Below the pieces are notes generated by a model. That model searched no databases. It was not told the DNA's origin and worked only from the letters and a program-made list of their open reading frames with translations. The position numbers were made by a program, and so were the translations under genes. Below, one piece after another: positions 47,354 through 61,245 of a stretch of 63,698 nucleotides of DNA (its first letter is position 1; each line of letters starts with the position of its first letter). This DNA is from Caldilineaceae bacterium SB0664_bin_27. GTDB taxonomy: Bacteria > Chloroflexota > Anaerolineae > Caldilineales > Caldilineaceae. The DNA is taken from NCBI GenBank assembly GCA_009838625.1, contig VXRG01000087.1:1-63698 (forward strand), written 5' to 3'.

Positions 47354-48628
47354 TTACGGGCACTCTGCTCGTGAAACCGGGGCGGACCCTCCTCCGTCGT
47401 TCGGCTGCGGGAGTTCCGGACTGAAGGATGTGTTTGTATCAATCAAAGGGGGTCTGTCAAATATGCGCTGGAGTTCATCGGCGATGTAATCCCAGTTCAC
47501 GATGAAAACGGACATGTCATGCCGCCAGCCAGCCGTCATGGCGTCAGGCGGTCTCAACACCAATCCCTTGACATCGGCCTCCCCTAGCGACAGGCCAAAG
47601 CGGGCGTATTTGAATGTGTCCCATTTGCTCACATCGGTGTCGACCGAGTAGCGCAGGGCGTCATACAGGTCCAGGGCCTTCGGCAGTAGATTTTGCTCCG
47701 AGAGTTGCTTCCTCAACGCCCACACGACCCGTTGTTGCCGCCGCGCCCGCTCCAGATCCCCACCGCCAGATCTGCGGCTCCGCACATAACTGAGCGTTTG
47801 TTCACCGCTCAAAGTGTGCTCACCCGGCGGCAGGTTCAGAAAGATTCCCTCTTCCGGATAGATCTCATGCAGGTAGCAGTCGACGTGAATCGTGAGTCCA
47901 CCCAGGACATCGATCAGGTCAATGAAACCTTCAAAGCGAAACCGGATGTAGTTGTCAATCGTGATTCCCAGGCGATCCTCAAGGATCCTGATCAACAACC
48001 TGGGGCCTCCTCCACCAGGCGCGTCCATCTCTCCCAGATAGTCGATCACATTGATCCGGTTTGAGAGATGCCCGGGAATCGGGTCGATGTACATGTCGCG
48101 CGGGAATGAGACTATTGCTGCCTCGCCGAGGTCCGGGTTCATCATCAGCAGAATGATGACATCGGTCCGCCAGTTGGGCTGATCCGGCCGTTGATCGCTG
48201 CCCAAGATCAGGACGTTGGTGGTTCTGTCCAGATCGGTCACTACCGGGGTCGGTTGCGGAGTTGGGGTTGGCGTGGGCGTAGAGGTTGGGACTGCGGTTG
48301 GAGTTGGCGTCGTTGTTGGCGTCGTCGTTGGCGTATCCTGAGGCGCTGCCTGTTGTCCCTGTTCCTGGGGAACGGTGCCGGTGTTGCTGCTTGGGTCGGG
48401 AGAACCGGCGCTGGCGGGAGGCCTTTCTGAAAGAGCTTCACGCGAATGGGAGGGCTCAACCTGGTCGGCCTGGGCCGAGTCGCCTTCATTATTGACAATG
48501 AAGAAGCTGAGCAGGATAGCACTGCCAAGGATCAGCAGAAGGTAAGGCCGTACGAACGCGGGCAAACCCCTCCGAACCGTATTTCGCGTCTGTCTCAGGG
48601 GTGTTGGAAGGTTACGCCGCAGGTTCAT
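47354..48628 (-). CDS. LytR-CpsA-Psr (LCP) family protein
   Basis: A 424-residue membrane-anchored protein: a short basic cytoplasmic start, one transmembrane helix (about 27-46), a Thr/Pro-rich linker made of PTPT repeats (about 95-128), then the LCP domain with NVLILGSDQRPDQPNWRTD and VSFPRDMYIDPIPG and the conserved Arg residues. LCP enzymes transfer anionic glycopolymers to peptidoglycan. It is the last minus-strand gene after cinA, with a gap of 163 bases. Confidence 0.9.
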   Translation of the reverse strand: MNLRRNLPTPLRQTRNTVRRGLPAFVRPYLLLILGSAILLSFFIVNNEGDSAQADQVEPSHSREALSERPPASAGSPDPSSNTGTVPQEQGQQAAPQDTPTTTPTTTPTPTAVPTSTPTPTPTPQPTPVVTDLDRTTNVLILGSDQRPDQPNWRTDVIILLMMNPDLGEAAIVSFPRDMYIDPIPGHLSNRINVIDYLGEMDAPGGGGPRLLIRILEDRLGITIDNYIRFRFEGFIDLIDVLGGLTIHVDCYLHEIYPEEGIFLNLPPGEHTLSGEQTLSYVRSRRSGGGDLERARRQQRVVWALRKQLSEQNLLPKALDLYDALRYSVDTDVSKWDTFKYARFGLSLGEADVKGLVLRPPDAMTAGWRHDMSVFIVNWDYIADELQRIFDRPPLIDTNTSFSPELPQPNDGGGSAPVSRAECP

Positions 48629-48791
48629 AGTTGAAAAACTCGTCGGAGTAACGGGACGGACTGCAAAGGCCTCGCCCTATTCCTGCTCTAGAATTGTAAA
48701 GGGCAAAGAAACAACGAGAAGTGAGGACATGGAAGGATAGGCGCTTCTCACTTCCACTTTCTCTTTCCTCTATTCAGGTTAAGCCATTTGT

Positions 48792-50045
48792 CTATACTTC
48801 CAGGTCAAGTAGGATTCGACGAAGTATGTCCATGGCCCGATTCCCTACCCAGGCATTTGTCAGGCGGTCCGCTCCACCAAATGGAAAGCGGGCCACTTCG
48901 GTGCGGTCAGGTCCGGCGCAGCCTATCCAGGTTTCGCCACCCTGATTGGAATGAAAGGTCTCATCCGGGCGGCCGCTGGTGATAACGGCCAGACCGTGGG
49001 ACACATTGCGCTCTTCACGCAGCTGCAGGGCCAGTTCTCTGGCAACGTCACTCGCCGGGGGCCTGTCAAGCAGCTGTCGAAGGGAGGTGGTCTCCTGATC
49101 GGCTTCGAGGATACGAAGGGAGTCTTCGGAGTCGAATCCACTCTTCATCCGCTCGGCAATTGCCCCGCCCGACAACGTTTCCACTAGCGCGACGTGAGCG
49201 TCAGCCTTTTGCAGCAACCGCGCCAGGACGGACTCAACGGTCTCTTCAGGCGTTGTACTGTAAATGTAACTGCCGATGACGGCGCGAACTTTCCCTTCCA
49301 TCTGGTCAAGCAGCCCTTCGGCCTCTTCGGCGCTCGCGGCCCTGGCGGCAATTCTGACGTCGGCCTGGCCCAGGTGCGCGGCCAGTCCCATGGTGGGGTT
49401 GGTACTGTCCATCAGATGGCCAAGTTCCGCATCAAGGCTGCTTTCGCCGATCCCGACGGTTCGCAAAATTCTGCGGCGAATGACACCTACGCCTCCTGTC
49501 AGGTCTTGCAGGAAAGGCAGGACGAGATCGGACATCATGCGCTTCATTTCACGGGGAACGCCAGGCATGGCGATTACCCTGCCGCCGCGCCCGCTGCGTC
49601 GATCATAGGCGATAAACCCCGGCGCGGTGCCAACAGGGTTCTCCAGAACGGTCGCGGCTTCCGGAATCTGCGCCTGGCGCAGATTGTTCTCGCTCATGCG
49701 CTGGTAGCCCCAGCGGGCGAAGCGCTCCCTCAGGTTATCTTCAATGTCGGGATGACGTTCCAGAGGACAGCCGGTGGCGTTGGCAATGGCGTCGCGCGTG
49801 ATGTCGTCGGCTGTAGGGCCGAGTCCTCCGGTCACCAGGACCACATCACTGCGGCTTAAGGCCAGTTCCAACACTCCCCGCAGGCGCGGTTCATTGTCGC
49901 CCACGGTGGTCTTGTAGAAGAGATTGACGCCAATTTCCCTGAGCTGCTGCGCAATCCAGGCGGCATTGGTGTCGACAATGTCACCGAGCAGAATCTCTGT
50001 TCCGGAAGTGACGAGTTCGGCCGAAACACTCTTTGCATCTGTCAT
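48792..50045 (-). CDS. cinA: CinA family protein with divergent C-terminal domain
   Basis: A 417-residue CinA. The N-terminal COG1058 domain is canonical: SGTEILLGDIVDTN, VLVTGGLGPTADDITRD and the NPVGTAPGF and PGVPREM boxes, consistent with ADP-ribose pyrophosphatase activity known for the family. The C-terminal domain, which in active NMN deamidases has AESCTGG and Y-S-N-x-x-K, here reads VETLSGG (288-294) and lacks the YSNxxK segment. Deamidase activity is therefore doubtful. It is 81 bases downstream of the CpXC gene in the ligA/polX operon. Confidence 0.88.
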   Translation of the reverse strand: MTDAKSVSAELVTSGTEILLGDIVDTNAAWIAQQLREIGVNLFYKTTVGDNEPRLRGVLELALSRSDVVLVTGGLGPTADDITRDAIANATGCPLERHPDIEDNLRERFARWGYQRMSENNLRQAQIPEAATVLENPVGTAPGFIAYDRRSGRGGRVIAMPGVPREMKRMMSDLVLPFLQDLTGGVGVIRRRILRTVGIGESSLDAELGHLMDSTNPTMGLAAHLGQADVRIAARAASAEEAEGLLDQMEGKVRAVIGSYIYSTTPEETVESVLARLLQKADAHVALVETLSGGAIAERMKSGFDSEDSLRILEADQETTSLRQLLDRPPASDVARELALQLREERNVSHGLAVITSGRPDETFHSNQGGETWIGCAGPDRTEVARFPFGGADRLTNAWVGNRAMDILRRILLDLEV

Positions 50046-50126
50046 GATCGTGGTCTCTTAGAGACTCTGTCCAGTCCTTAGTGTGCTCTCAATTCCGTCT
50101 TCAGGATTCCGCGGCGCATGCTCTGG

Positions 50127-51710
50127 CTACAGCATGAGAGCGGCCTGCCCTCGAATGCTGCTGACCCGGCTCGCCAGCGCACTATTGCCTTCACGGTTGA
50201 AGCGGTCTTCCAGGTCTCTCAAGGCATCCACGAATTCCCGGGAGAGCTCCGATCGATTGTCCTGGAGCAGCCGCCGCATTGTACCTTCATCGGGGGCCGA
50301 CAGAAGTCGATTGAGGAGCTTCATTTCCGGCGGCATCTGTTCTTCCAGAATCGCAATCGCCTTTTCGTAGATGGTACGCAATCTCTGCACCGCGAATGTC
50401 GCCTTGTTCTGCTCAGCCTGTCTGATGTTGGAAGCCAGAACGGCGAGGAACATTTCGTTAATCTGATCGGCGTTTTCCTTCAGGGCGGCGTCGGTGTCGG
50501 GCGCCTGCAGGACCTCCTGCAAAACAGCCTGCACCTGTTGTGCCGCCATCTGCTGGCTCTGACTGCGCTGCTCACCTATCTCTACAACTCGGTCTCGAAT
50601 GGCGATCAGCGCTGAGCGCTCTTCAGGGTCGTCAGAGTTTTCCAGACGGTCGGCAAGCCCGAGAAGGAACTGATAGTCGGTGAGTCCGGCAGCTGCGTTC
50701 AGAACGGCTGTCGCAACGGCCTCGCCATTCTCGCCTTCACTCCAGTAGCCCAACAACAGCGACAGCAACTCTTCGCGTGTTGTTCGGGACCCGATTTTGG
50801 ACAGCGCGTCCTGGACGCGCTCTTCCAGGGCCTTCAGCTCCTGTCCCGCTTCTGTTGTATCGAGTAGGGAGCTTCGCAACTTTATCAGTGCTTCATGCTG
50901 CTCAGTCTGGCCCTCAGCGGCAACGGCATTGATCACCTGGCCCAGGAGGACAAAGAAGCTCGAGTCGATCAGCGACTGGTTTCGATCCGCCACCATCTGC
51001 ATGGCGCTTTCGTCGCTGCCCAGACGGACGAGATTGCCGATCAGCTCCGACTGCTCGCGGCGGCGGCGCAGCATTTCCGGGGTCACGCCTTCGAAGCCCC
51101 ACATCTTTTCGATGAGGGAGTCCCACTCAAAAAACTGCTGTGCCTGGAACATATAGCCTTTGCGCTGGTCGGACGGGAGCTTCGCCATCAGCGCCTGGCT
51201 CATCTCGCCGATCATCTTCTGCGTCTGCATGTCGTCCAGTCTCGCCTGACCCGGAATGACAACGCCCAGGAACTCGTGCTCCGGATCGTGGACCATCAGC
51301 GGCACACTGAGAGGGCCTCCTGCACCGCAGGCATTGCAGACGGCGGTATTTATCTGCCCGCCCAGAACCAGTCCCTTCAACTCAGGGTTTGCGCCCACGT
51401 CAACGATTGTAAAGACGGCCGCAGTGTAGGTCGCCCCGCAACTCGGGCAGGTGACCTGAGCGCCGGTTGGAGGGAAAAGCAGGTCGATTTCAGGCTGCTG
51501 AGCAGGGCCGCCATCGGCCGCGCCTTCCGGCTGGGCTGCTGTTGCCTCACTATCCTGGCCAACCGATTGCTCGTCGGGCGCTGACGCATTGGGGTCCTCT
51601 TCAGGCTGACTTGGCTCTTCCCGCCTGGGGGTGGAAAACCCTTTGGGGAGTTCGATTCCGCCCGACGATTGAGAGGGAGGCGGACTTCCTGGCGTCCAGA
51701 TTTCACTCAT
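50127..51710 (-). CDS. CpXC domain protein
   Basis: A 527-residue protein with an 80-residue disordered Pro/Glu/Ser-rich N-terminus, then a CpXC zinc-binding domain (about 80-160) with CPSC (C88, C91) and a second CNAC pair near 128, then about 350 residues of predicted helices and coiled coil rich in QAAAQ and LLED. Zinc ribbon plus helices suggests a nucleic-acid or protein-binding adaptor. It starts five bases after the TPR-like gene and is part of the ligA operon. Confidence 0.75.
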   Translation of the reverse strand: MSEIWTPGSPPPSQSSGGIELPKGFSTPRREEPSQPEEDPNASAPDEQSVGQDSEATAAQPEGAADGGPAQQPEIDLLFPPTGAQVTCPSCGATYTAAVFTIVDVGANPELKGLVLGGQINTAVCNACGAGGPLSVPLMVHDPEHEFLGVVIPGQARLDDMQTQKMIGEMSQALMAKLPSDQRKGYMFQAQQFFEWDSLIEKMWGFEGVTPEMLRRRREQSELIGNLVRLGSDESAMQMVADRNQSLIDSSFFVLLGQVINAVAAEGQTEQHEALIKLRSSLLDTTEAGQELKALEERVQDALSKIGSRTTREELLSLLLGYWSEGENGEAVATAVLNAAAGLTDYQFLLGLADRLENSDDPEERSALIAIRDRVVEIGEQRSQSQQMAAQQVQAVLQEVLQAPDTDAALKENADQINEMFLAVLASNIRQAEQNKATFAVQRLRTIYEKAIAILEEQMPPEMKLLNRLLSAPDEGTMRRLLQDNRSELSREFVDALRDLEDRFNREGNSALASRVSSIRGQAALML

Positions 51711-51715
51711 GATGG

Positions 51716-52573
51716 TTAATCCAGTTCCTCATGAAAACTCAGCTTAGACTGCAGTGTTTCCTTTACCAGAGCAGCCAGTTCCCAGCGCCGCTTCGTCAGC
51801 GCGTCAACGTGCCAGGCCTGGTGCGTCGATCTGGCCGCCAGCCGGCGCCGTTTCGCGTCAGTGAGATGCGGCTCGCTCGCCAGAACTCCCAATGGGGCCA
51901 GTGCGCCGGCTACAGTCGCCGCCAATTCGGCGAATTCCCGCACTTCCTGATTCTGCACCAGGTCAAGGCTCTCAACGGCTTGGGCGAGAGCCGCCCCAAG
52001 CGGAAGAAGCGCGGTAGACTGGTCCGCCTCGACCAGGTAATTTGCCACGGGAACGACCTGATCGAGCGTCGTCAGCACCAATCTGCCATCGAACTGAATC
52101 GCCAAGCTCAGTGCCTTGGCGAAACAGTGCGCTGCCGCCGTATGCTCATTGCGGCGAACGTGCAAAAATCCGTCCACACGAAATGATTGAACCAAGGCCT
52201 CGCCGTCCCCTATCGCGAGGAACGACTCCTGGGCCAGCCGGTTGTGGCCAAATGCCTTGTCCACTTGGCCGCGCGACTCTTCCAGGGCTGCCAGTTGGGC
52301 CTGTGCCCGTCCGTAGCCGGCGCGATCGTCCCCGTCAGCAGCGCTTTCAGACGCACGGGCAAAGAGGTGCGCGGCGTTGTCCAGCTCGCCCCTCTCGATA
52401 AAGGCGGCGCCGTCCTCCAGCAAACGCAATACTGCGTCAGACGGGAGCAAGGAAGGCGGTTCGCCGACGGTTGGCGATGGTATCGGTTTGCAGGACTCCG
52501 TATCGACAGTCAATTCTATGAATTCTATCGAATCTGACGCAATTGGCCTATTCTGTTTCAGAGCGCGCGACAA
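51716..52573 (-). CDS. TPR-like helical repeat protein
   Basis: A 285-residue protein that starts at TTG 52573. From about residue 50 it shows tandem helical repeats resembling TPRs: ERGELDNAAHLFARASESA, YGRAQAQLAALEESRGQVDKAFGHNRLAQESF and TAAAHCFAKALSLA. The first 45 residues are variable. No enzymatic motif. It sits between ligA and the CpXC gene in one operon and is probably a protein-interaction scaffold. The start is uncertain because no good ribosome site precedes the TTG. Confidence 0.7.
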   Translation of the reverse strand: MSRALKQNRPIASDSIEFIELTVDTESCKPIPSPTVGEPPSLLPSDAVLRLLEDGAAFIERGELDNAAHLFARASESAADGDDRAGYGRAQAQLAALEESRGQVDKAFGHNRLAQESFLAIGDGEALVQSFRVDGFLHVRRNEHTAAAHCFAKALSLAIQFDGRLVLTTLDQVVPVANYLVEADQSTALLPLGAALAQAVESLDLVQNQEVREFAELAATVAGALAPLGVLASEPHLTDAKRRRLAARSTHQAWHVDALTKRRWELAALVKETLQSKLSFHEELD

Positions 52574-52574
52574 A

Positions 52575-52599
52575 AGGGCTGAGGGTCTGGTGGAGCCCT
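52575..52599 (-). terminator. Weak hairpin between ligA and the TPR-like gene
   Basis: On the minus strand AGGGCT (52599-52594) pairs with AGCCCT (52580-52575), followed by TTT, six base pairs with a 13-base loop. It lies at the junction of ligA and the next gene and could attenuate transcription, giving more LigA than TPR/CpXC/CinA. Too short to be certain. Confidence 0.3.
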
Positions 52600-52602
52600 A
52601 AT

Positions 52603-55720
<3,118 letters not shown>

Positions 55721-55724
<4 letters not shown>

Positions 55725-57556
55725 TTTAGGCTCCTCCCGGTTCTATTTCGCTTCAGCAGTGCAAGTAGCTCATCCAGAGGCCTGGCATTGAGGATATTCT
55801 CCGAGCACAGCCAGGCCCGCCTAGCCGTGTGTACACCGTACCTCAAGAGATCCAGCTGGCCGATGCTGTGTGCGTCACTATTGATGACGACAGTGCAGCC
55901 GAGGCCGGACGCCAAGCGCGCGTGCTCGGCGGACAGGTCCAACCGTTCGGGATTGGCGTTGATCTCGACTGCCGTCCCCGTATCGGCACAGGCCCTAAAT
56001 GTCTTTTCCAAGTCGATTTCTGAAGGGGAGCGCCGGCCCAAGAGCCTGCCCGTAGGGTGCCCCAAGACGTCCACATAGGGGTTGTTGACCGCCTTCAAAC
56101 AGCGTTCCGTGATTCGCTCGCGGTCCTGGCGCAAACCGCTGTGAATGCTGGCCACGACCAGATCCAGCGATGCCAGGACTTCGTCAGGCAGACCCAATTC
56201 ACCGTCGCCCAAGACCTCAACTTCGGTACCTTGAATCAGTCTGAAGTCGGTTCCTTCGGCTGCAAATTTGTCATTGACGGCATCGATTTCGCGGCGTTGT
56301 TCGAGGAGCGCCTGTGCGTCGACACCGCGGGTTACGCCCAGGCCGACACTGTGGTCGGTAACGGCCCAGAATTGATATCCCCTACTACGGGCGGCTTCCG
56401 CCATTTCAGCGACGGAGGACTTGCCATCACTCCAGGTGGTGTGGCCGTGAACTTCACCCTGTATCTCCCCGAGAGTAATCAGTTTCGGAAGCGTGTGATC
56501 TGAGGCAGCCTCGATCTCGCCATCTCCTTCACGCAGTTCCGGCGGCACCCATTGCAATCCCATGAACTCGTACAGTGCCTCTTCACTGTCAATGAAGCGT
56601 TGCACTTGCCCAGTTTCGGAATGGTTGAGAGACCCGTTTCCGGACACGGGGGTTGCTGGCAGCGCGTTGAGACCGCCTTCACCTAACTGCCAGCCCATGG
56701 CCTGAACTCTCTCGCCGAGCGCGGCCAAATGGTCAGGGCTACCGGTTGCGCGGCAAAGGGCCGTACCCCAATGACTCTTCTCGACAACCTTCAGGGTCGC
56801 CTGGGGCCCGTCAACGAGGGACACGGTGACCGCGTCCGGATGGCTTTGAACGACCTCTGCAACCTGGGGTAAGCTCATAAATTCCTTAAGAGCCCGGTCG
56901 GCAGAGCTACTGACGGCCAGAAGCTTTATTTCGCCCGTTGACTCTCGCCAGCGACGCAGACTTCCAGTGATGGAAACGCGCTCGACAACTCCCTCGGCGC
57001 TTGCAGCTTTCAATCCACTGACAAGACTCTCCGCAAGCGGCAGTGAACTGCCAATCGGCGTTCGATCATCGGACCGGCGGCTGAGTAGTTCAATGCTCTT
57101 CAGGATCCGCTCTTCGGTCTTGGCTCCGAAGCCTTTGAGCCCACGCAGCCTGCCTTCCTCCGCAGATTTCTTCAGGGCCTCGACACTGGTTATATCCAGC
57201 TCGCGCCAGAGGCGCTGGACAGTCTTGGGGCCCACGTCCGGCACCTGAAGCATGGCCACAACGCCTTCTGGTACCTGCACAGCGAGCTCATCATAGTATG
57301 GCAGCCCACCGGTGTCCAGAAGTGTCTGGATTTTCTCGGCTATCGCCTCTCCGACCCTGGGCAGATCTCGTAGCGCGCCGGCGGAGGCAATCTCATTGAT
57401 GTCCTGTTCGAGGCCGTCAATTGTCCGGGCTGCGTTTGTATACGCCATTACGACAAAACGGCTCTCCCCCAAGATCTGCAAGAGGTCGCCGGTCGCCTTG
57501 AAAACGGCGGCTACCTGCTTGTTGCTCATTTGGGGTCGTTTTGTACCTTCGACCAC
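55721..57556 (-). CDS. polX: PolX family DNA polymerase/PHP nuclease with degenerate polymerase site
   Basis: A 611-residue PolX. The N-terminal helix-hairpin-helix and polymerase-beta-like region (to about 340) is followed by a PHP domain (from 365). In the polymerase site the usual G-D-x-D pair is GEIK (E209, K211; 56932-56924), and the third aspartate, in the VDLRVV stretch, is T254. All three catalytic carboxylates are missing. The PHP motifs are complete: EVHGHTTWSDG (370-372), TDHS, SIHSG, GHPTGR and NSDAH. GTG start with GGGGG before it. It is the first gene of the operon and overlaps the next. Confidence 0.88.
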
Positions 57557-58016
57557 TACTTCAGCCCCCTTACGGAGTGATCAGGAATCATGTTTTCGTC
57601 GCAACTTTCAGGTTACACTGATCAACTGGATCAGCGCAAATGAAGTATATTAAACTGCAGAAAGGTTAATGCAGTACTAGAGTCAGGAAGACTGTCGGAG
57701 CCAGCACAAAGAGTCTTTGCGTCAGGCGGGAACCACAGTTTCAGCCTGTCCTCCAAGGGGAAGAACAGCGTTGCCGGCGTTCGCGGCCCTTTTCCAAGGT
57801 GCATCGGAGCGCAAGCAGTTCGTGGAGCGTGTACAGGTTCAGACATTGTGACGGCGATGGCCAAGGATTGCGCTGGCCGCCACGTTCGCACATTCCTACT
57901 TTCACTTGTAGAATTGCTGAAATACAGGAGCCGCAGGTTGATCCCTGCTGGTCGCGCTGCCAGCCAAGGCGGCCCTCCGCAACCTCGATGCCCGAACAAC
58001 AGAAGAAAGGGGCGTT
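57557..58016. other. Divergent intergenic region between polX and ABC ATPase genes
   Basis: 460 bases that should carry the promoter of the polX operon and that of the ABC ATPase. No supported gene, RNA or clear promoter pair. The few open frames have no recognisable features. Confidence 0.45.
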
Positions 58017-59231
58017 TTGGCTACCATACGATTGAACAATGTTACCAAAGAGTTCGGGGTTCCCGTCGGGTCTTCCAAGGGTTCGGTCATTCCCTGGATG
58101 GGTAGTTCCAGGCCGGAGGTGCGAGAAGGTGAGGACGAGGCACCCGACCGCGTTCTAGCGCTGGACCACGTAGACCTTACTGTGCCCGACGGAAAGACAA
58201 TGGCAGTCGTGGGTCCTTCGGGATGCGGCAAGAGCACGCTTCTGCGAGTTGTTTCAGGACTGGAAGCGGACCACAGCGGCGATCTCTTCTACGATGACCA
58301 GAATATGATGGACGTGCCCCCGAGAGACCGGTTCATCGGAATGGTCTTTCAGAACTACGCGCTCTACCCCCACTTTGAGGGCCACGGGAATCTGTCCTTT
58401 TTCTTTCGGATGCGCAAGGCTCCGGATGAGGAGACGGAGGAGAGGATACGGATCACGTCGGAAATCATGGGGATCGGCTTCAACTCGCTGCTGCAGCGCA
58501 AGCCGGGTACATTGTCAGGAGGTCAGCAGCAGCGCGTGGCCATTGCGAGAGCTATCGTACGCAGGCCGCGAGTCTTTCTCTTCGACGAGCCTCTTTCCAA
58601 CCTGGATGCCAAATTGCGATCGAAGACACGGGTCGAAATCAAGCGCCTTTTGCGCAGGTTCTCGATTACCGCTCTATATGTCACCCACGATCAGACCGAG
58701 GCCATGGCCCTGGGCGACCTGGTGGCTGTGATGCGGGCCGGACGGATCGAACAGGTTGGCCCGTTTGATGAGGTTCGCAGGCAGCCGGCCAATACGTACG
58801 TCGCAGGGTTTCTGGGCACCCCCCCGATGAGTTTGCTGCCAGGGGCGGTCGTGGATCAGGGTGGGATCGTCGCGGGCCAGGGGCTGCGATTCGTGCCACA
58901 GGCATCGCGACTGGAGGCGCTCAGGTCAGGACAGAGGGTGACAGTTGGGATTCCGGCCGAATCTACGAGGGTTGTCGTCGATGAAGGGCTGTCAGAGGCA
59001 GACGAAGGCGGATCTTCGTCACCAGCCAACGCCTGGTTGGGGACGGTAGAGTCTGTTGAACCTGACTATGGCAGGCAGATCCAGTTCATTGGTTTCCGGT
59101 CGGGGGAGCACAGCCTTCTGGCCCAGGCAGATGTCCGAGAGCGAATTGCCCTTGGCGAGCGGATTTCTGTACAGTTTGAGGATTCAGGACTACACTTTTT
59201 TGACGATGAGAGCGGGAAGCGCATAGCCTGA
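58017..59231 (+). CDS. Sugar-type ABC transporter ATP-binding protein (MsmX/UgpC-like)
   Basis: An ATPase of 404 residues that starts at TTG 58017, behind AAAGGGG. Walker A VGPSGCGKST, signature LSGGQQQR and Walker B LFDEPLSNLD are present, with a C-terminal TOBE region. An insert of about 30 residues (12-45, GVPVGSSKGSVIPWM and a Glu-rich part) follows the first strand. No permease or receptor is nearby, as for MsmX-type ATPases that serve several importers. Product might power carbohydrate uptake elsewhere in the genome. Confidence 0.88.
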   Translation: MATIRLNNVTKEFGVPVGSSKGSVIPWMGSSRPEVREGEDEAPDRVLALDHVDLTVPDGKTMAVVGPSGCGKSTLLRVVSGLEADHSGDLFYDDQNMMDVPPRDRFIGMVFQNYALYPHFEGHGNLSFFFRMRKAPDEETEERIRITSEIMGIGFNSLLQRKPGTLSGGQQQRVAIARAIVRRPRVFLFDEPLSNLDAKLRSKTRVEIKRLLRRFSITALYVTHDQTEAMALGDLVAVMRAGRIEQVGPFDEVRRQPANTYVAGFLGTPPMSLLPGAVVDQGGIVAGQGLRFVPQASRLEALRSGQRVTVGIPAESTRVVVDEGLSEADEGGSSSPANAWLGTVESVEPDYGRQIQFIGFRSGEHSLLAQADVRERIALGERISVQFEDSGLHFFDDESGKRIA

Positions 59232-59244
59232 GCTTCAGCTCAAC

Positions 59245-61194
<1,950 letters not shown>

Positions 61195-61245
61195 AGGAAA
61201 AAAATCGCGCTCTTCGCCAGGCTATTCAGGAACGGTCCGAGTATC

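Noticed and set aside
48792..50045. NMN recycling by CinA after DNA ligase
   Set aside because: Attractive because LigA makes NMN, but the conserved deamidase motifs are absent, so the claim is not supported here.
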